A stretch of DNA of 8,033 nt from Thermoproteota archaeon (GCA_021158805.1 JAGGTZ010000203.1:1-8033); one strand, 5' to 3'. Numbered from the stretch's first letter, positions 1 through 6,354 are shown. Made by a program: numbers and translations. The notes: generated by a model from the sequence alone, not told the origin.

Positions 1-2
1 CT

Positions 3-86
3 TGCCCCGTCCGAGACCTGAAATATAAAGTTAAAAGCTTTGCTAGGCTTGATTTTTCAGAAAACTACGACCATTATAAGGATTAA
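3..86 (+). CDS. possible C-terminal end of a protein gene cut by the left edge
   Basis: The third forward frame is open from the window edge to a TAA at 84-86 and gives 27 residues ending in ENYDHYKD. The composition (charged and aromatic residues, no low complexity) is compatible with a real C-terminus. The other two forward frames close at once, with stops at 19-21 and 26-28. A gene ending here would converge with the minus-strand ferritin-like gene. No family is recognisable from so short a piece, and a chance open frame of 27 codons is quite possible. Confidence 0.25.
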   Translation, partial: CPVRDLKYKVKSFARLDFSENYDHYKD

Positions 87-394
87 TTTTATTATAGCTA
101 TTGTAATGTGAGCCATATTATCGGCATCGCTCCCGTTAAATATCTAGTTGGATTTCTACGTCATATCACTAAGGTGCATCCTTACCTATGAAGTCAGAAC
201 ATTGATATGGGTCTTCCTCTCACTTGCCTATAGGAAATAGATTAACTAGAATAACGTGGGAAAGTTCTGGACGCACCCCCTCTAATTTAACATATTAATG
301 GCATCCTGGAGATTCAGGACATTTCTCCATCTGCCTTTGCCTCATAGGGGCACTTACATAGGATTTATTGAACAAAAGTAAAATAGTAAAATTA
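87..394. other. intergenic stretch with no gene seen
   Basis: About 300 AT-rich bases with frequent stops in all six frames. No tRNA-like T-arm, CRISPR repeat or long palindrome is visible. The only small structure is a 5-bp hairpin (TCCTG at 304-308 with CAGGA at 315-319), which is weak. The right end, 374-394, is the T-rich terminator of the ferritin-like gene. An encapsulin shell gene, which might be expected after an encapsulated ferritin, is not present here. Confidence 0.5.
374..394 (-). terminator. T-rich archaeal-type terminator after the ferritin-like gene
   Basis: Immediately after the TAA stop (397-395), the minus strand has three runs of four Ts, each broken by one to three bases, with no hairpin. 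Oligo-T tracts right after the stop are the usual intrinsic termination signal in archaea. The call rests on composition and position only. Confidence 0.45.
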
Positions 395-691
395 TTAAGT
401 AGATCCCCCTAGTATTTCCCTGACCTCCTTCCTTCCCTCCTCAAGTTCACTAGCCTGTTCGGGATCCAATTCTTGTAGGAGTTCTAGAAACTCGCCAACA
501 TGAGTTTTTTCCTCTTTAGCAATATCCTCGAAGACTCTTCTGACCTTCTCATTCTCTGTAGCACTTGCAAACTGGGAATAGAGATTTATTGCATCTAGTT
601 CAGCTATTATAGATAGCCTAATTGCTTGTATCAACTCCTTCTTTGTAAATTTCTTTTCCGGAGATTTCTCGATCGGATTTCTCGACAACAA
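395..691 (-). CDS. encapsulated-ferritin-like (EncFtn) iron-oxidising protein, stand-alone
   Basis: A 98-residue helical protein of the EncFtn group. In this family two subunits form a ferroxidase site at their interface, oxidise Fe(II), and normally act as cargo inside an encapsulin nanocompartment. The sequence shows the family signature: AELDAINLY (residues 30-38) and AKEEKTHVGEF (58-68). Likely metal and site residues are E31, Y38, E61 and H64, with the same spacing as E32, Y39, E62 and H65 of Rhodospirillum rubrum EncFtn (from memory). It closely resembles the N-terminal domain of the Pyrococcus furiosus encapsulin fusion (MLS.NP start, LDPEQ..EL near the end), but it stops where that protein runs on into the shell domain. 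The start is TTG at 691, preceded by GGTGGT at 700-695. A second TTG at 688 has better spacing and cannot be excluded. The short C-terminus (EILGGST) is not an evident shell-targeting peptide. The family call is firm; the encapsulation state is unknown. Confidence 0.82.
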   Translation of the reverse strand: MLSRNPIEKSPEKKFTKKELIQAIRLSIIAELDAINLYSQFASATENEKVRRVFEDIAKEEKTHVGEFLELLQELDPEQASELEEGRKEVREILGGST

Positions 692-694
692 ATT

Positions 695-700
695 ACCACC
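695..700 (-). promoter_or_regulatory. Shine-Dalgarno site of the ferritin-like gene
   Basis: GGTGGT on the minus strand lies 3 nt before TTG at 691 and 6 nt before TTG at 688. GGTG matches the archaeal anti-SD core. It supports a TTG start here, since no ATG lies nearby in frame, but it does not decide between the two adjacent TTG codons. Confidence 0.5.
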
Positions 701-722
701 GCTAAATAGTAGTTCTCTTAAG

Positions 723-730
723 CTTTAAAA
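723..730 (-). promoter_or_regulatory. TATA box for the ferritin-like gene
   Basis: TTTTAAAG on the minus strand lies in the 70-nt gap after cobA. A transcript starting about 26 nt downstream (near 700) would have a short leader just holding the GGTGGT site. This suggests the iron gene is transcribed separately from nrdJ-cobA, although read-through is possible because no clear terminator follows cobA. Confidence 0.4.
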
Positions 731-761
731 CTGACCCTTATCCTCCAAAGATTGATGGAAA

Positions 762-1292
762 TCAGTATTCTATGCCCTCTCTAGCCAATATACCTCTTGA
801 AAATGGATGTTTGATCTCTTTAAACTCAGTTACGTAGTCTGCTAGTTCGAAGAAAGATTTAGGTGCATTTCTACCAGTTAAAACTACTTCTGTACCTTTA
901 TCTCTATGTTTAATCGCATCTATAACAGTTTCCTCAGGTAGTAGTCCGAAAGAGACCGCTACATTTATCTCATCCAGAACAACAAGTCTATATTCACCAG
1001 ATTTTAGTGCCTCGGTAGCTGCCTCTAAACCTTGCCTAGCTCTTGCATAGTCCTCAGGCGTTAGGTTCTCAGGATCCACGAACTTGTTTGTCCCAAATTG
1101 CTTGACCTCCAAGTTTGGTATCATACGGGTAGCTAAAACTTCTCCTGAGGGCGAACCCTTTAGAAATTGGATAATGAGGGCTTTGCCTCCTCTTCCAATA
1201 ACTCTAAGAGCTAAACCGAAAGCAGCTGTAGTTTTACCTTTTCCATCGCCGGTGTAAAGATGTACAAGCCCCATGCTGCTCATATTAATCAT
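762..1292 (-). CDS. cobA: cob(I)yrinic acid a,c-diamide / corrinoid adenosyltransferase, CobA (BtuR/CobO) type
   Basis: Transfers the 5'-deoxyadenosyl group of ATP to cob(I)alamin or a corrinoid precursor, giving the adenosylcobalamin coenzyme. At 176 residues it has normal family length. Visible motifs are a P-loop, GDGKGKTT (15-22), which in this family binds ATP in an unusual reversed orientation; a Walker-B-like LVVLDEIN (103-110); LTGRNAP (138-144); and the C-terminal HPF..GI.AREGIEY signature. The ATG at 1292-1290 directly follows the TAG stop of nrdJ (1295-1293) with no base between, so translation is probably coupled. In-frame ATGs at 1283 and 1274 are alternatives, and the last would give MGLVHLYTGDGKGK, a common family start. 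No strong SD precedes any of them. Its place after a B12-dependent ribonucleotide reductase suggests a dedicated cofactor supply or salvage role. Confidence 0.92.
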   Translation of the reverse strand: MINMSSMGLVHLYTGDGKGKTTAAFGLALRVIGRGGKALIIQFLKGSPSGEVLATRMIPNLEVKQFGTNKFVDPENLTPEDYARARQGLEAATEALKSGEYRLVVLDEINVAVSFGLLPEETVIDAIKHRDKGTEVVLTGRNAPKSFFELADYVTEFKEIKHPFSRGILAREGIEY

Positions 1293-4200
1293 CTAAGATA
1301 CTACACAGGCGGACCATCCGCAATCCAAGCATGTAACGCAGTCCTCCCTGTAGATCAATCTCGTACTCCCGCACTCGGGACATCTCTCGATATTATTAGC
1401 CACCTGAGTTGGTGTAGGGGTAGGCTTAAACACAGGCTGGATGGGGCTTTTTTCCTCTTCTTGTGGAATTCTCTTCAGTTGGGGCTTCCCTATCTCTAGG
1501 AGTTCCATCATTTCCAAAGTTTTGTTCTGGATCATCACTATGTACTCGCCCTTCCTTTGGGAGGGAGTGACTAGAACTTGGGCCGCCTTAGAGCCATCTC
1601 TATATACTGTAATTCCCTTTAGCCCTAACTTGTAGGCAAACAGGTAAGCCTTCTCCACATCTCCTACACTGACCCAGTTTGGCATGTTTATCGTTTTACT
1701 CACAGCAGCACAGATCCACTTAGATATCTCAGCCTGAGCCCTGACATGATCCCACCAAGGTATGTCATAGGCCACTAAGAACACCTTTTGAAGCCTCCTA
1801 AACTCCTCTTCTCGACCTTCGGGCGGATCTAGGCCTTGTAATGAACCACCATTATCAGCTATCTCCTTCAGGAGTTTCTCGTTGTACAGGCCTCTCTCCT
1901 TAAGCTGTCTCTCAAATTCCCTATCAATATAGAAGAATGAGCCTACAGTCACCCTTTTCTCATATACTAGTGCGAATTGAGGCTCGATACCAGAGGAAAC
2001 ATCAGCAATCATGGAGATAGAACCCGTAGGGGCTATTGTCGTTACTTCCGCATTTCTTATGCCGTTCCTCATGATTTCTTCCCTCAGATGGTCCCAGTCT
2101 AAGTACCACCATTCGGGATGATAGTAGCCCTCAACCGGCATCTTACCCTTCACATAGTCAGACTTGGGATAGAGTGGGAAAGGCCCCCTCTCCTTTGCCC
2201 TTTCCACACTCTCAACCATGGCAAAGTAGGTGAGATATTCCGAGACCCTCCTCATGAACTCAAATCCCTCTTCACTATTGTAAGGTATACCCAGTGCGAA
2301 GAGTACATCGGCCAGGCCCATCATTCCCATGCCTACCTTCCTGCTTGCCTTAGTATTCCTCTCTATTTCTGGTATCGGGAACTTATTCACATCTATTATG
2401 TTATCTAAGAATCTGAGCGCGATCCTTATGTCTCGGGAGTATGAATCCCAGTCAAAAACAACTACCCCATTCTTCCTCTTTACGTAAGCGTACAGGTTAA
2501 TACTTCCCAGGTTACATGACTCATATGGATACAATGGCTCCTCTCCGCAGTTGTGGTTCAACAAGCCGTTTGCCACGTAATTATGATATATCGGGACTGT
2601 GAAGTCGTAGAAGTCCACCGGTCCCACATTTTCCACCAACGACACGGTGGCCCATATGGAGTCCCTCTTAGTCTTCTTGAGGAGGAGTTTCTCCAGCTTC
2701 TCCACACTCTCGAATCCTATCAGGTCTTTGAATATCTTCCTGCTATATCCCTTTACTATCAATTCGTAGTACCCCTGTGCCCTGTACATTCTCTCCTCGC
2801 CTTCCTTAGTGACATAGTGGAATTCAGCTTCGTAGGGCCTCTCGTATATGACTGAGTATACGCCAAATGTGGTCAGCAGCATCTGCACCTCCTTCAGTAG
2901 GCCCAGACTTGCGCTGACGAGCCTCACCGCCCTATCAGCATCCACGTATCCGTCGGCCGTGAAGAGGCCTCTGAGGAAAGAAAGTAGAGACCTAGGAGAG
3001 AGTCTCCATACTATCTCAGGCAGATGTCTCTCTCTGCTTCTATCCATTGTCTGACCCATCAACTTCATCACATTCTTGTAGACGGTAGTTGCGCGGTTAT
3101 ACTGTACCTTGTGCTCACTCTCGCTGAGCATATAAGTGTGAGAGAGAGGGTTACCCCCTAACTTCTCTACTCCCCTCCTAACTCTTTCCTCTGCAGCACG
3201 ATCCCTCTGGCTGAAGAACCAAGCCACGTAATGCTCATTTAGGGTTCCATCTCCAACGAGCCAGCCTAGTGTGAAAGCAATGTCCTCATCTAAATCGTAG
3301 CTACCTTCGTACGCTTCATCTAAGAACCACGGGTGCAGCCTAGAGATCTGGATTTTATCTCCGGGCTGAAGGTCTTTCGCCTCAACCCACCCGTCAGGGG
3401 TGAGGACCTTATGTTCGGGCGTGACAGTCAATTCGTATCCTTCTTTCGTAGATATCTTCAGACCTGGCTTTCTTCCCACGTGCCATACCCAAGCTTTGAC
3501 TTTCCTCGGGATGAGAAGCCTCAGCTCCTTACCATGTACGGTCTTATAGATGACTTCGTCACCATTGGTGGTTACCAACTCGGTTTCATATGCTTGAGGT
3601 TCACCGCCTTCACCCAACACATCCTCATCGGCGGTTACTGTCTTGACAGGGCCTAACATCTTAGATAGTTTGTACACTTCGGAGGCGCGAAGCCATCCCT
3701 TTGGAGTAAGTACTCTCGCATCTCCAGCTATGCATGGATTAGTCGACTTTATTTCTCCTAATGCCTCGATTAGTATGTTCCTTTTGTTTATATTATCGAC
3801 AAATAGTACGCCGGGATCCCCCGTCTTCCAAGCCATCTCAGCTATCTTTCTGAAAAACTCTCTGGGGTCTAAGGTGTCCCATACCTCTCCATTCCTAGGA
3901 TTCTTGAGTGGATAAGGCTCTCCTCTCTCATAGTAGTCCCAGAAGTCTCCCGTTATCATTACAGATATGTTAAAGTTCTCGAATTGACCGGGTTTGGCCT
4001 TCGCTTCAATGAATTTCCAGATATCGGGATGCCATACTTCCAGTATGCCCATATTAGCCCCTCTACGCTTCCCTCCCTGCTTCACTACATCGGTTATCAC
4101 ATCAACGATACGCATGAAGCTCACAGGACCGGAAGCCTGACCTCCAGTTGAACGAACTATATCGCCCTGAGGCCTTAGCTTAGAGTAGTTGATCCCAACT

Positions 4201-5123
4201 CCTCCCCCAGACTTGAATATCATCGCTGCATCGGTTGCAGCCTTCATTATTGACTCTAGGCTATCCTCTATATCTAAGACAAAACACGCCGACAATTGGC
4301 CGATCCTAGTGCCCGCATTAAACAAGGTCGGTGAGTTAGGTAGGAACCTAAGGTCTACCATGAGCCTATAGTAGTTCAGGAAATCCTCGTAGTGATGATC
4401 AAATTCGCCCTTGAGCAACATCTCCCAAAATTCAGACCAAGCTACCTTCATCTTCCCCTGCTTGTTAAGTTCGTCATATAGGGCCTTCATTCTCTCTAAG
4501 TGATATTTATTCCAGTAGAGGGGAGGAGCTAGGTGATCTTCAGGATTACCATTCCTCAAGCCGACCTTACCGTCCCACTCCTCTGGATCGAAGTCTTCGT
4601 GAGGATGTACTACCTGTCCTCCATTTTTATCGAAGATCTTTGAGTCGTAAAGTATATCTGGAATGACTACAAGAGCAGCGACTCTGAGGAACATACCCTT
4701 CGGGTCCTCTACTAGCTTGCCATCTGGTCCCTTCTGGAGATACCTCGCTGCTAGGAGTCTTACAGCGTTAAGGGAGAGCCTCTTATCGACATCATCGACG
4801 TAATCTTTCCCTAGAATAGCCATTTTCTCCTTTCTTATCTTCTCTCTCTCCTTCCTGTAAAGGATATAGGCCTTAGCGACATCAAAGAGATCGTATTTCA
4901 TTAGAGCAAGCTCTACTATATCCTGAATTTCCTCAACATGAGGAGGTCTCTCATCGGAGAATGTCCTATTTATTACCTTTAGTATATAAGATACGACCTT
5001 ATTAAGAATAGCCTCATCATAATGCCCAACTTCCAACATGGCTTTCTCTATAGCCCTTTTAATACGAGAAGCATCAAAGGAGACAACCCTTCCATCCCTC
5101 TTTACTACCTTACTAACAGTCAT
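1293..5123 (-). CDS. nrdJ: adenosylcobalamin-dependent (class II) ribonucleotide reductase NrdJ with an intein
   Basis: Reduces ribonucleotides to deoxyribonucleotides using a radical generated from adenosylcobalamin. The precursor is 1276 residues and about 881 after removal of the 395-residue intein. Order of parts: ATP-cone allosteric domain (about 4-93, VVKRDGRVV..D); (alpha/beta)10 barrel with PNSPTLFNAG (262-271), redox Cys280 (LSACFVL), GGGVGIN (306-312) and KRRGANMGIL; intein 464-858; then CGEEPLYPYESCNLGS with Cys859 (thiyl radical), Glu861 and Cys870 (redox partner of Cys280); phosphate loop APTGS (1031-1035); a Pro/Thr-rich linker (about 1221-1243); and a C-terminal Cys cluster (C1248, C1251, C1262, C1265, C1268, C1273) that forms a zinc ribbon and reductant pair in relatives. 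Role assignments come from alignment from memory with Thermotoga maritima NrdJ (C134, C322, C333). ATG at 5123 is chosen because MTVSKVVKRDGR fits the family. GTG at 5144 and ATG at 5132 are in-frame alternatives. Confidence 0.95.
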   Translation of the reverse strand: MTVSKVVKRDGRVVSFDASRIKRAIEKAMLEVGHYDEAILNKVVSYILKVINRTFSDERPPHVEEIQDIVELALMKYDLFDVAKAYILYRKEREKIRKEKMAILGKDYVDDVDKRLSLNAVRLLAARYLQKGPDGKLVEDPKGMFLRVAALVVIPDILYDSKIFDKNGGQVVHPHEDFDPEEWDGKVGLRNGNPEDHLAPPLYWNKYHLERMKALYDELNKQGKMKVAWSEFWEMLLKGEFDHHYEDFLNYYRLMVDLRFLPNSPTLFNAGTRIGQLSACFVLDIEDSLESIMKAATDAAMIFKSGGGVGINYSKLRPQGDIVRSTGGQASGPVSFMRIVDVITDVVKQGGKRRGANMGILEVWHPDIWKFIEAKAKPGQFENFNISVMITGDFWDYYERGEPYPLKNPRNGEVWDTLDPREFFRKIAEMAWKTGDPGVLFVDNINKRNILIEALGEIKSTNPCIAGDARVLTPKGWLRASEVYKLSKMLGPVKTVTADEDVLGEGGEPQAYETELVTTNGDEVIYKTVHGKELRLLIPRKVKAWVWHVGRKPGLKISTKEGYELTVTPEHKVLTPDGWVEAKDLQPGDKIQISRLHPWFLDEAYEGSYDLDEDIAFTLGWLVGDGTLNEHYVAWFFSQRDRAAEERVRRGVEKLGGNPLSHTYMLSESEHKVQYNRATTVYKNVMKLMGQTMDRSRERHLPEIVWRLSPRSLLSFLRGLFTADGYVDADRAVRLVSASLGLLKEVQMLLTTFGVYSVIYERPYEAEFHYVTKEGEERMYRAQGYYELIVKGYSRKIFKDLIGFESVEKLEKLLLKKTKRDSIWATVSLVENVGPVDFYDFTVPIYHNYVANGLLNHNCGEEPLYPYESCNLGSINLYAYVKRKNGVVVFDWDSYSRDIRIALRFLDNIIDVNKFPIPEIERNTKASRKVGMGMMGLADVLFALGIPYNSEEGFEFMRRVSEYLTYFAMVESVERAKERGPFPLYPKSDYVKGKMPVEGYYHPEWWYLDWDHLREEIMRNGIRNAEVTTIAPTGSISMIADVSSGIEPQFALVYEKRVTVGSFFYIDREFERQLKERGLYNEKLLKEIADNGGSLQGLDPPEGREEEFRRLQKVFLVAYDIPWWDHVRAQAEISKWICAAVSKTINMPNWVSVGDVEKAYLFAYKLGLKGITVYRDGSKAAQVLVTPSQRKGEYIVMIQNKTLEMMELLEIGKPQLKRIPQEEEKSPIQPVFKPTPTPTQVANNIERCPECGSTRLIYREDCVTCLDCGWSACVVS
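2550..3734 (-). mobile_element. intein with LAGLIDADG homing endonuclease inside NrdJ
   Basis: A 395-residue class 1 intein, residues 464-858 of the NrdJ precursor. It begins with Cys (CIAGDARVLTPKGW, block A), has a block B with TPEH (His571), and ends with YHNYVANGLLNHN, giving the penultimate His857 and terminal Asn858. The +1 extein residue is Cys859. All residues needed for protein splicing are therefore present. Between the splicing blocks lie two dodecapeptide motifs, LGWLVGDGTL and LRGLFTADG, each keeping its acidic catalytic residue (Asp625, Asp724), so the endonuclease looks active. Removing it joins ..KSTNP to CGEEPL.., which restores the conserved reductase active-site loop. The element moves by cutting intein-less alleles. 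Boundaries are inferred from the splice motifs and extein continuity. Confidence 0.93.
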
Positions 5124-5147
5124 CAGGATCATGAATATAGACACTTG

Positions 5148-5158
5148 CTTTTTAATTT
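5148..5158 (-). promoter_or_regulatory. proximal TATA-like element of nrdJ
   Basis: AAATTAAAAAG on the minus strand is centred about 30 nt before ATG 5123 and 21 nt before ATG 5132. A start site about 26 nt downstream would give a leaderless or nearly leaderless nrdJ mRNA from ATG 5123. It competes with the better TATA consensus at 5196-5203. Confidence 0.35.
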
Positions 5159-5175
5159 AGGTCCCTTTCAGGTCC
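5159..5175 (-). repeat. tandem GGACCT repeat upstream of nrdJ
   Basis: Two copies of GGACCT on the minus strand, 5175-5170 and 5164-5159, are separated by GAAAG. They are 11 bp apart, about one helical turn, and adjoin the proximal TATA-like element. The arrangement is typical of a regulator site at a BRE/TATA region, but no regulator is known here. It does not look like the bacterial NrdR box. Confidence 0.35.
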
Positions 5176-5195
5176 GTAAGCTTAAAAAGAGAGAG

Positions 5196-5203
5196 TTTAT
5201 ATA
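5196..5203 (-). promoter_or_regulatory. distal TATA box in the dcd-nrdJ gap
   Basis: TATATAAA on the minus strand is the best TATA match between dcd and nrdJ. It predicts initiation near 5172, leaving a leader of about 30-50 nt depending on the nrdJ start used. It supports an nrdJ-cobA transcription unit separate from, or additional to, read-through from dcd. Confidence 0.45.
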
Positions 5204-5268
5204 GGGCATAATTAACTCATATTTATAATATCTGCTTCTTAAAGTGAAGCTATACTCTTGTTGATTAC

Positions 5269-5814
5269 CTAGTAATATACTGGTCTTTCTAACTTCTTAG
5301 GGAGCGTTACACCCCTCTGTCCCTGGTATACACCTGTATAGGGTTTTTCCACTTCTCCCTCCACTTTGAAGAATACGACATGTAGGAATCTAACCCCCTT
5401 ATAGAGCCTGACAGGCGCGGGCCTGGTCCACATAACTTCTATCGTCAACTGTCCTTCAAATCCAGCGTCGATTAATGTTGGTGCGGCTATGAAGCCCCAG
5501 CGGGCTATGGAACTCCTTAACCCGCATAAGGCTGCAACATCGTCCGGCATCTTCACTCTCTCCTCAGTTACCAGGAGGATGCTCGTATTACCAGGAATTA
5601 TTATACCCTCGTCTGGTATCTCCCTTATGGAGAAGTGGTCTTGAGGGTCCGAATTAACTGGATCTATGACCTCACCTCTGACTACAGGAAAGGCTATCTC
5701 CGGTCCTATCCTCATGTCAATACCATTCTCCCTGATAGAATCTTCGTAGATAGGGTCTATAAGGAGTTTACCGCTATTTATCAATGACTTTAAGGCTCTA
5801 TCGGACAGTATCAT
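5269..5814 (-). CDS. dcd: dCTP deaminase (Sulfolobus-type)
   Basis: Deaminates dCTP to dUTP on the way to dUMP and thymidylate. It belongs to the trimeric Dcd/dUTPase fold. The protein has 181 residues from ATG 5814. Motifs seen: MILSD start, SIRENGIDMRIG (about 26-37), LRSSIAR (99-105, nucleotide-phosphate binding), APTLIDAGFEGQLTIEV with Glu126 at the position of the catalytic Glu145 of the Methanocaldococcus jannaschii enzyme, and the C-terminal lid PYTGVYQGQRGVTLPK. Between LRSSIAR and IDAGF there are two residues fewer than in E. coli Dcd, as in Sulfolobus Dcd (alignment from memory). The upstream ATG at 5874 would add 20 unrelated residues and is rejected because MILSD is the family start and a TATA box lies within that extension. 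Whether it also hydrolyses dUTP cannot be read from the sequence. It lies 145 nt upstream of nrdJ on the same strand. Confidence 0.92.
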   Translation of the reverse strand: MILSDRALKSLINSGKLLIDPIYEDSIRENGIDMRIGPEIAFPVVRGEVIDPVNSDPQDHFSIREIPDEGIIIPGNTSILLVTEERVKMPDDVAALCGLRSSIARWGFIAAPTLIDAGFEGQLTIEVMWTRPAPVRLYKGVRFLHVVFFKVEGEVEKPYTGVYQGQRGVTLPKKLERPVYY

Positions 5815-5835
5815 AAGATCGTATCCCGAATAGAT

Positions 5836-5845
5836 GGATAAAAAG
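5836..5845 (-). promoter_or_regulatory. TATA box of dcd (leaderless start)
   Basis: CTTTTTATCC on the minus strand is centred about 27 nt before ATG 5814, exactly where a TATA box sits for an mRNA beginning at the A of the start codon. No SD precedes this ATG. The box falls inside the longer reading frame that starts at 5874, which argues against that start. Confidence 0.55.
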
Positions 5846-5913
5846 TTTCTGAGGTGCTGATGTACCACTCCCATTAATAAGCAGAGGGGGAGTTTACTCT
5901 CGAGTGGTTATAT

Positions 5914-6296
5914 ATGATCAAACGACTCTGGGATGTTACGCTCACAGTTAGAGATTTCAAGAGAGCCGTAGACTTTTATGAGAGAGTTCTTGGGTTACAG
6001 AAGAAGTACGAATTCCAAGATTATGCAGGATTTGACTGCGGAGGTGGGGGATAGGACTTAAAACATGGGGCGAGATTGAAAAGCCCCGCAAAGGGGAACC
6101 TCGTATAAATTTCATGGTGGAGGATATCGGGGAAGCATACGAAATCCTAAAGGAGAATAGTGTAGAGGTCATTGAGGGCCCCAAGGAGACCCCGTGGGGT
6201 GGACGCATTTTAGTGTTTCTAGATCCAGACGGGAACACCCTACAGTTCACGGAGATAGAGTGGAGTAGGTATTTCAGGGCATGTGCTTCGCAGTGA
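5914..6296 (+). pseudogene. glyoxalase/VOC-superfamily protein split by a -1 frameshift
   Basis: Two abutting frames encode one VOC-fold protein (vicinal oxygen chelate; metal-dependent lyases, dioxygenases and resistance proteins). Frame 1 starts at ATG 5914 with MIKRLWDVTLTVRDFKRAV, runs to YAGFDCGGGG, and stops at TAG 6052-6054. The following frame continues IGLKTWGEIEKPR..INFMVEDIGEAYEIL..FLDPDGNTLQFTEIE to TGA 6294-6296. Joined, they give about 127 residues, a normal VOC length, with both beta-alpha-beta-beta-beta units. The break is at a run of five Gs (6046-6050); one more G would restore the frame. It may be a true mutation, a homopolymer read error, or -1 recoding. The usual metal-ligand His positions read Asp7 and Arg, while the last Glu is kept, so the substrate is not predictable. 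TTAATAA at 5874-5880 could be its TATA box, divergent from dcd. Confidence 0.8.
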
Positions 6297-6303
6297 GAAC
6301 TGC
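6290..6303 (+). repeat. small hairpin over the VOC stop codon
   Basis: GCAGT (6290-6294) and ACTGC (6299-6303) form a 5-bp stem closing a GAGA tetraloop of the GNRA type, with the TGA stop inside. It is short, and chance is possible. It could mark the 3' end of the VOC transcript. Confidence 0.3.
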
Positions 6304-6329
6304 ATAGTGTAACTCGCCTAGATTGTAAC

Positions 6330-6342
6330 TTGACGATGTCAA
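6330..6342. repeat. palindrome TTGAC-GAT-GTCAA plus a third half-site
   Basis: A perfect 5-bp inverted repeat with a 3-nt spacer. A further TTGAC follows at 6345-6349, giving three half-sites in 20 bp. It lies between the VOC gene and vapB, about 65 bp upstream of the vapB TATA box. This looks like a possible protein-binding site rather than a terminator, as no T-run follows. Confidence 0.35.
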
Positions 6343-6354
6343 CCCTTGACCCTT

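Noticed and set aside
2118..4371. Several plus-strand open frames of 60-107 codons opposite nrdJ
   Set aside because: All lie antisense to a continuous, strongly conserved reductase or intein frame and have no recognisable domain or ribosome site.
4392..4398. GTGATGA on the plus strand, resembling a C box of a C/D guide RNA
   Set aside because: It lies inside nrdJ coding sequence on the antisense strand, and no matching D box and C'/D' set was seen at the right spacing.
5234..5250. GCTTC/GAAGC hairpin after dcd as a terminator
   Set aside because: A 5-bp stem with no T-run immediately after it on the minus strand is too weak to call.
5815..5874. Longer dcd start at ATG 5874 adding 20 residues
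   Set aside because: The added residues do not resemble the family, MILSD at 5814 is the standard start, and a TATA box at the right distance for a leaderless mRNA lies inside the extension.
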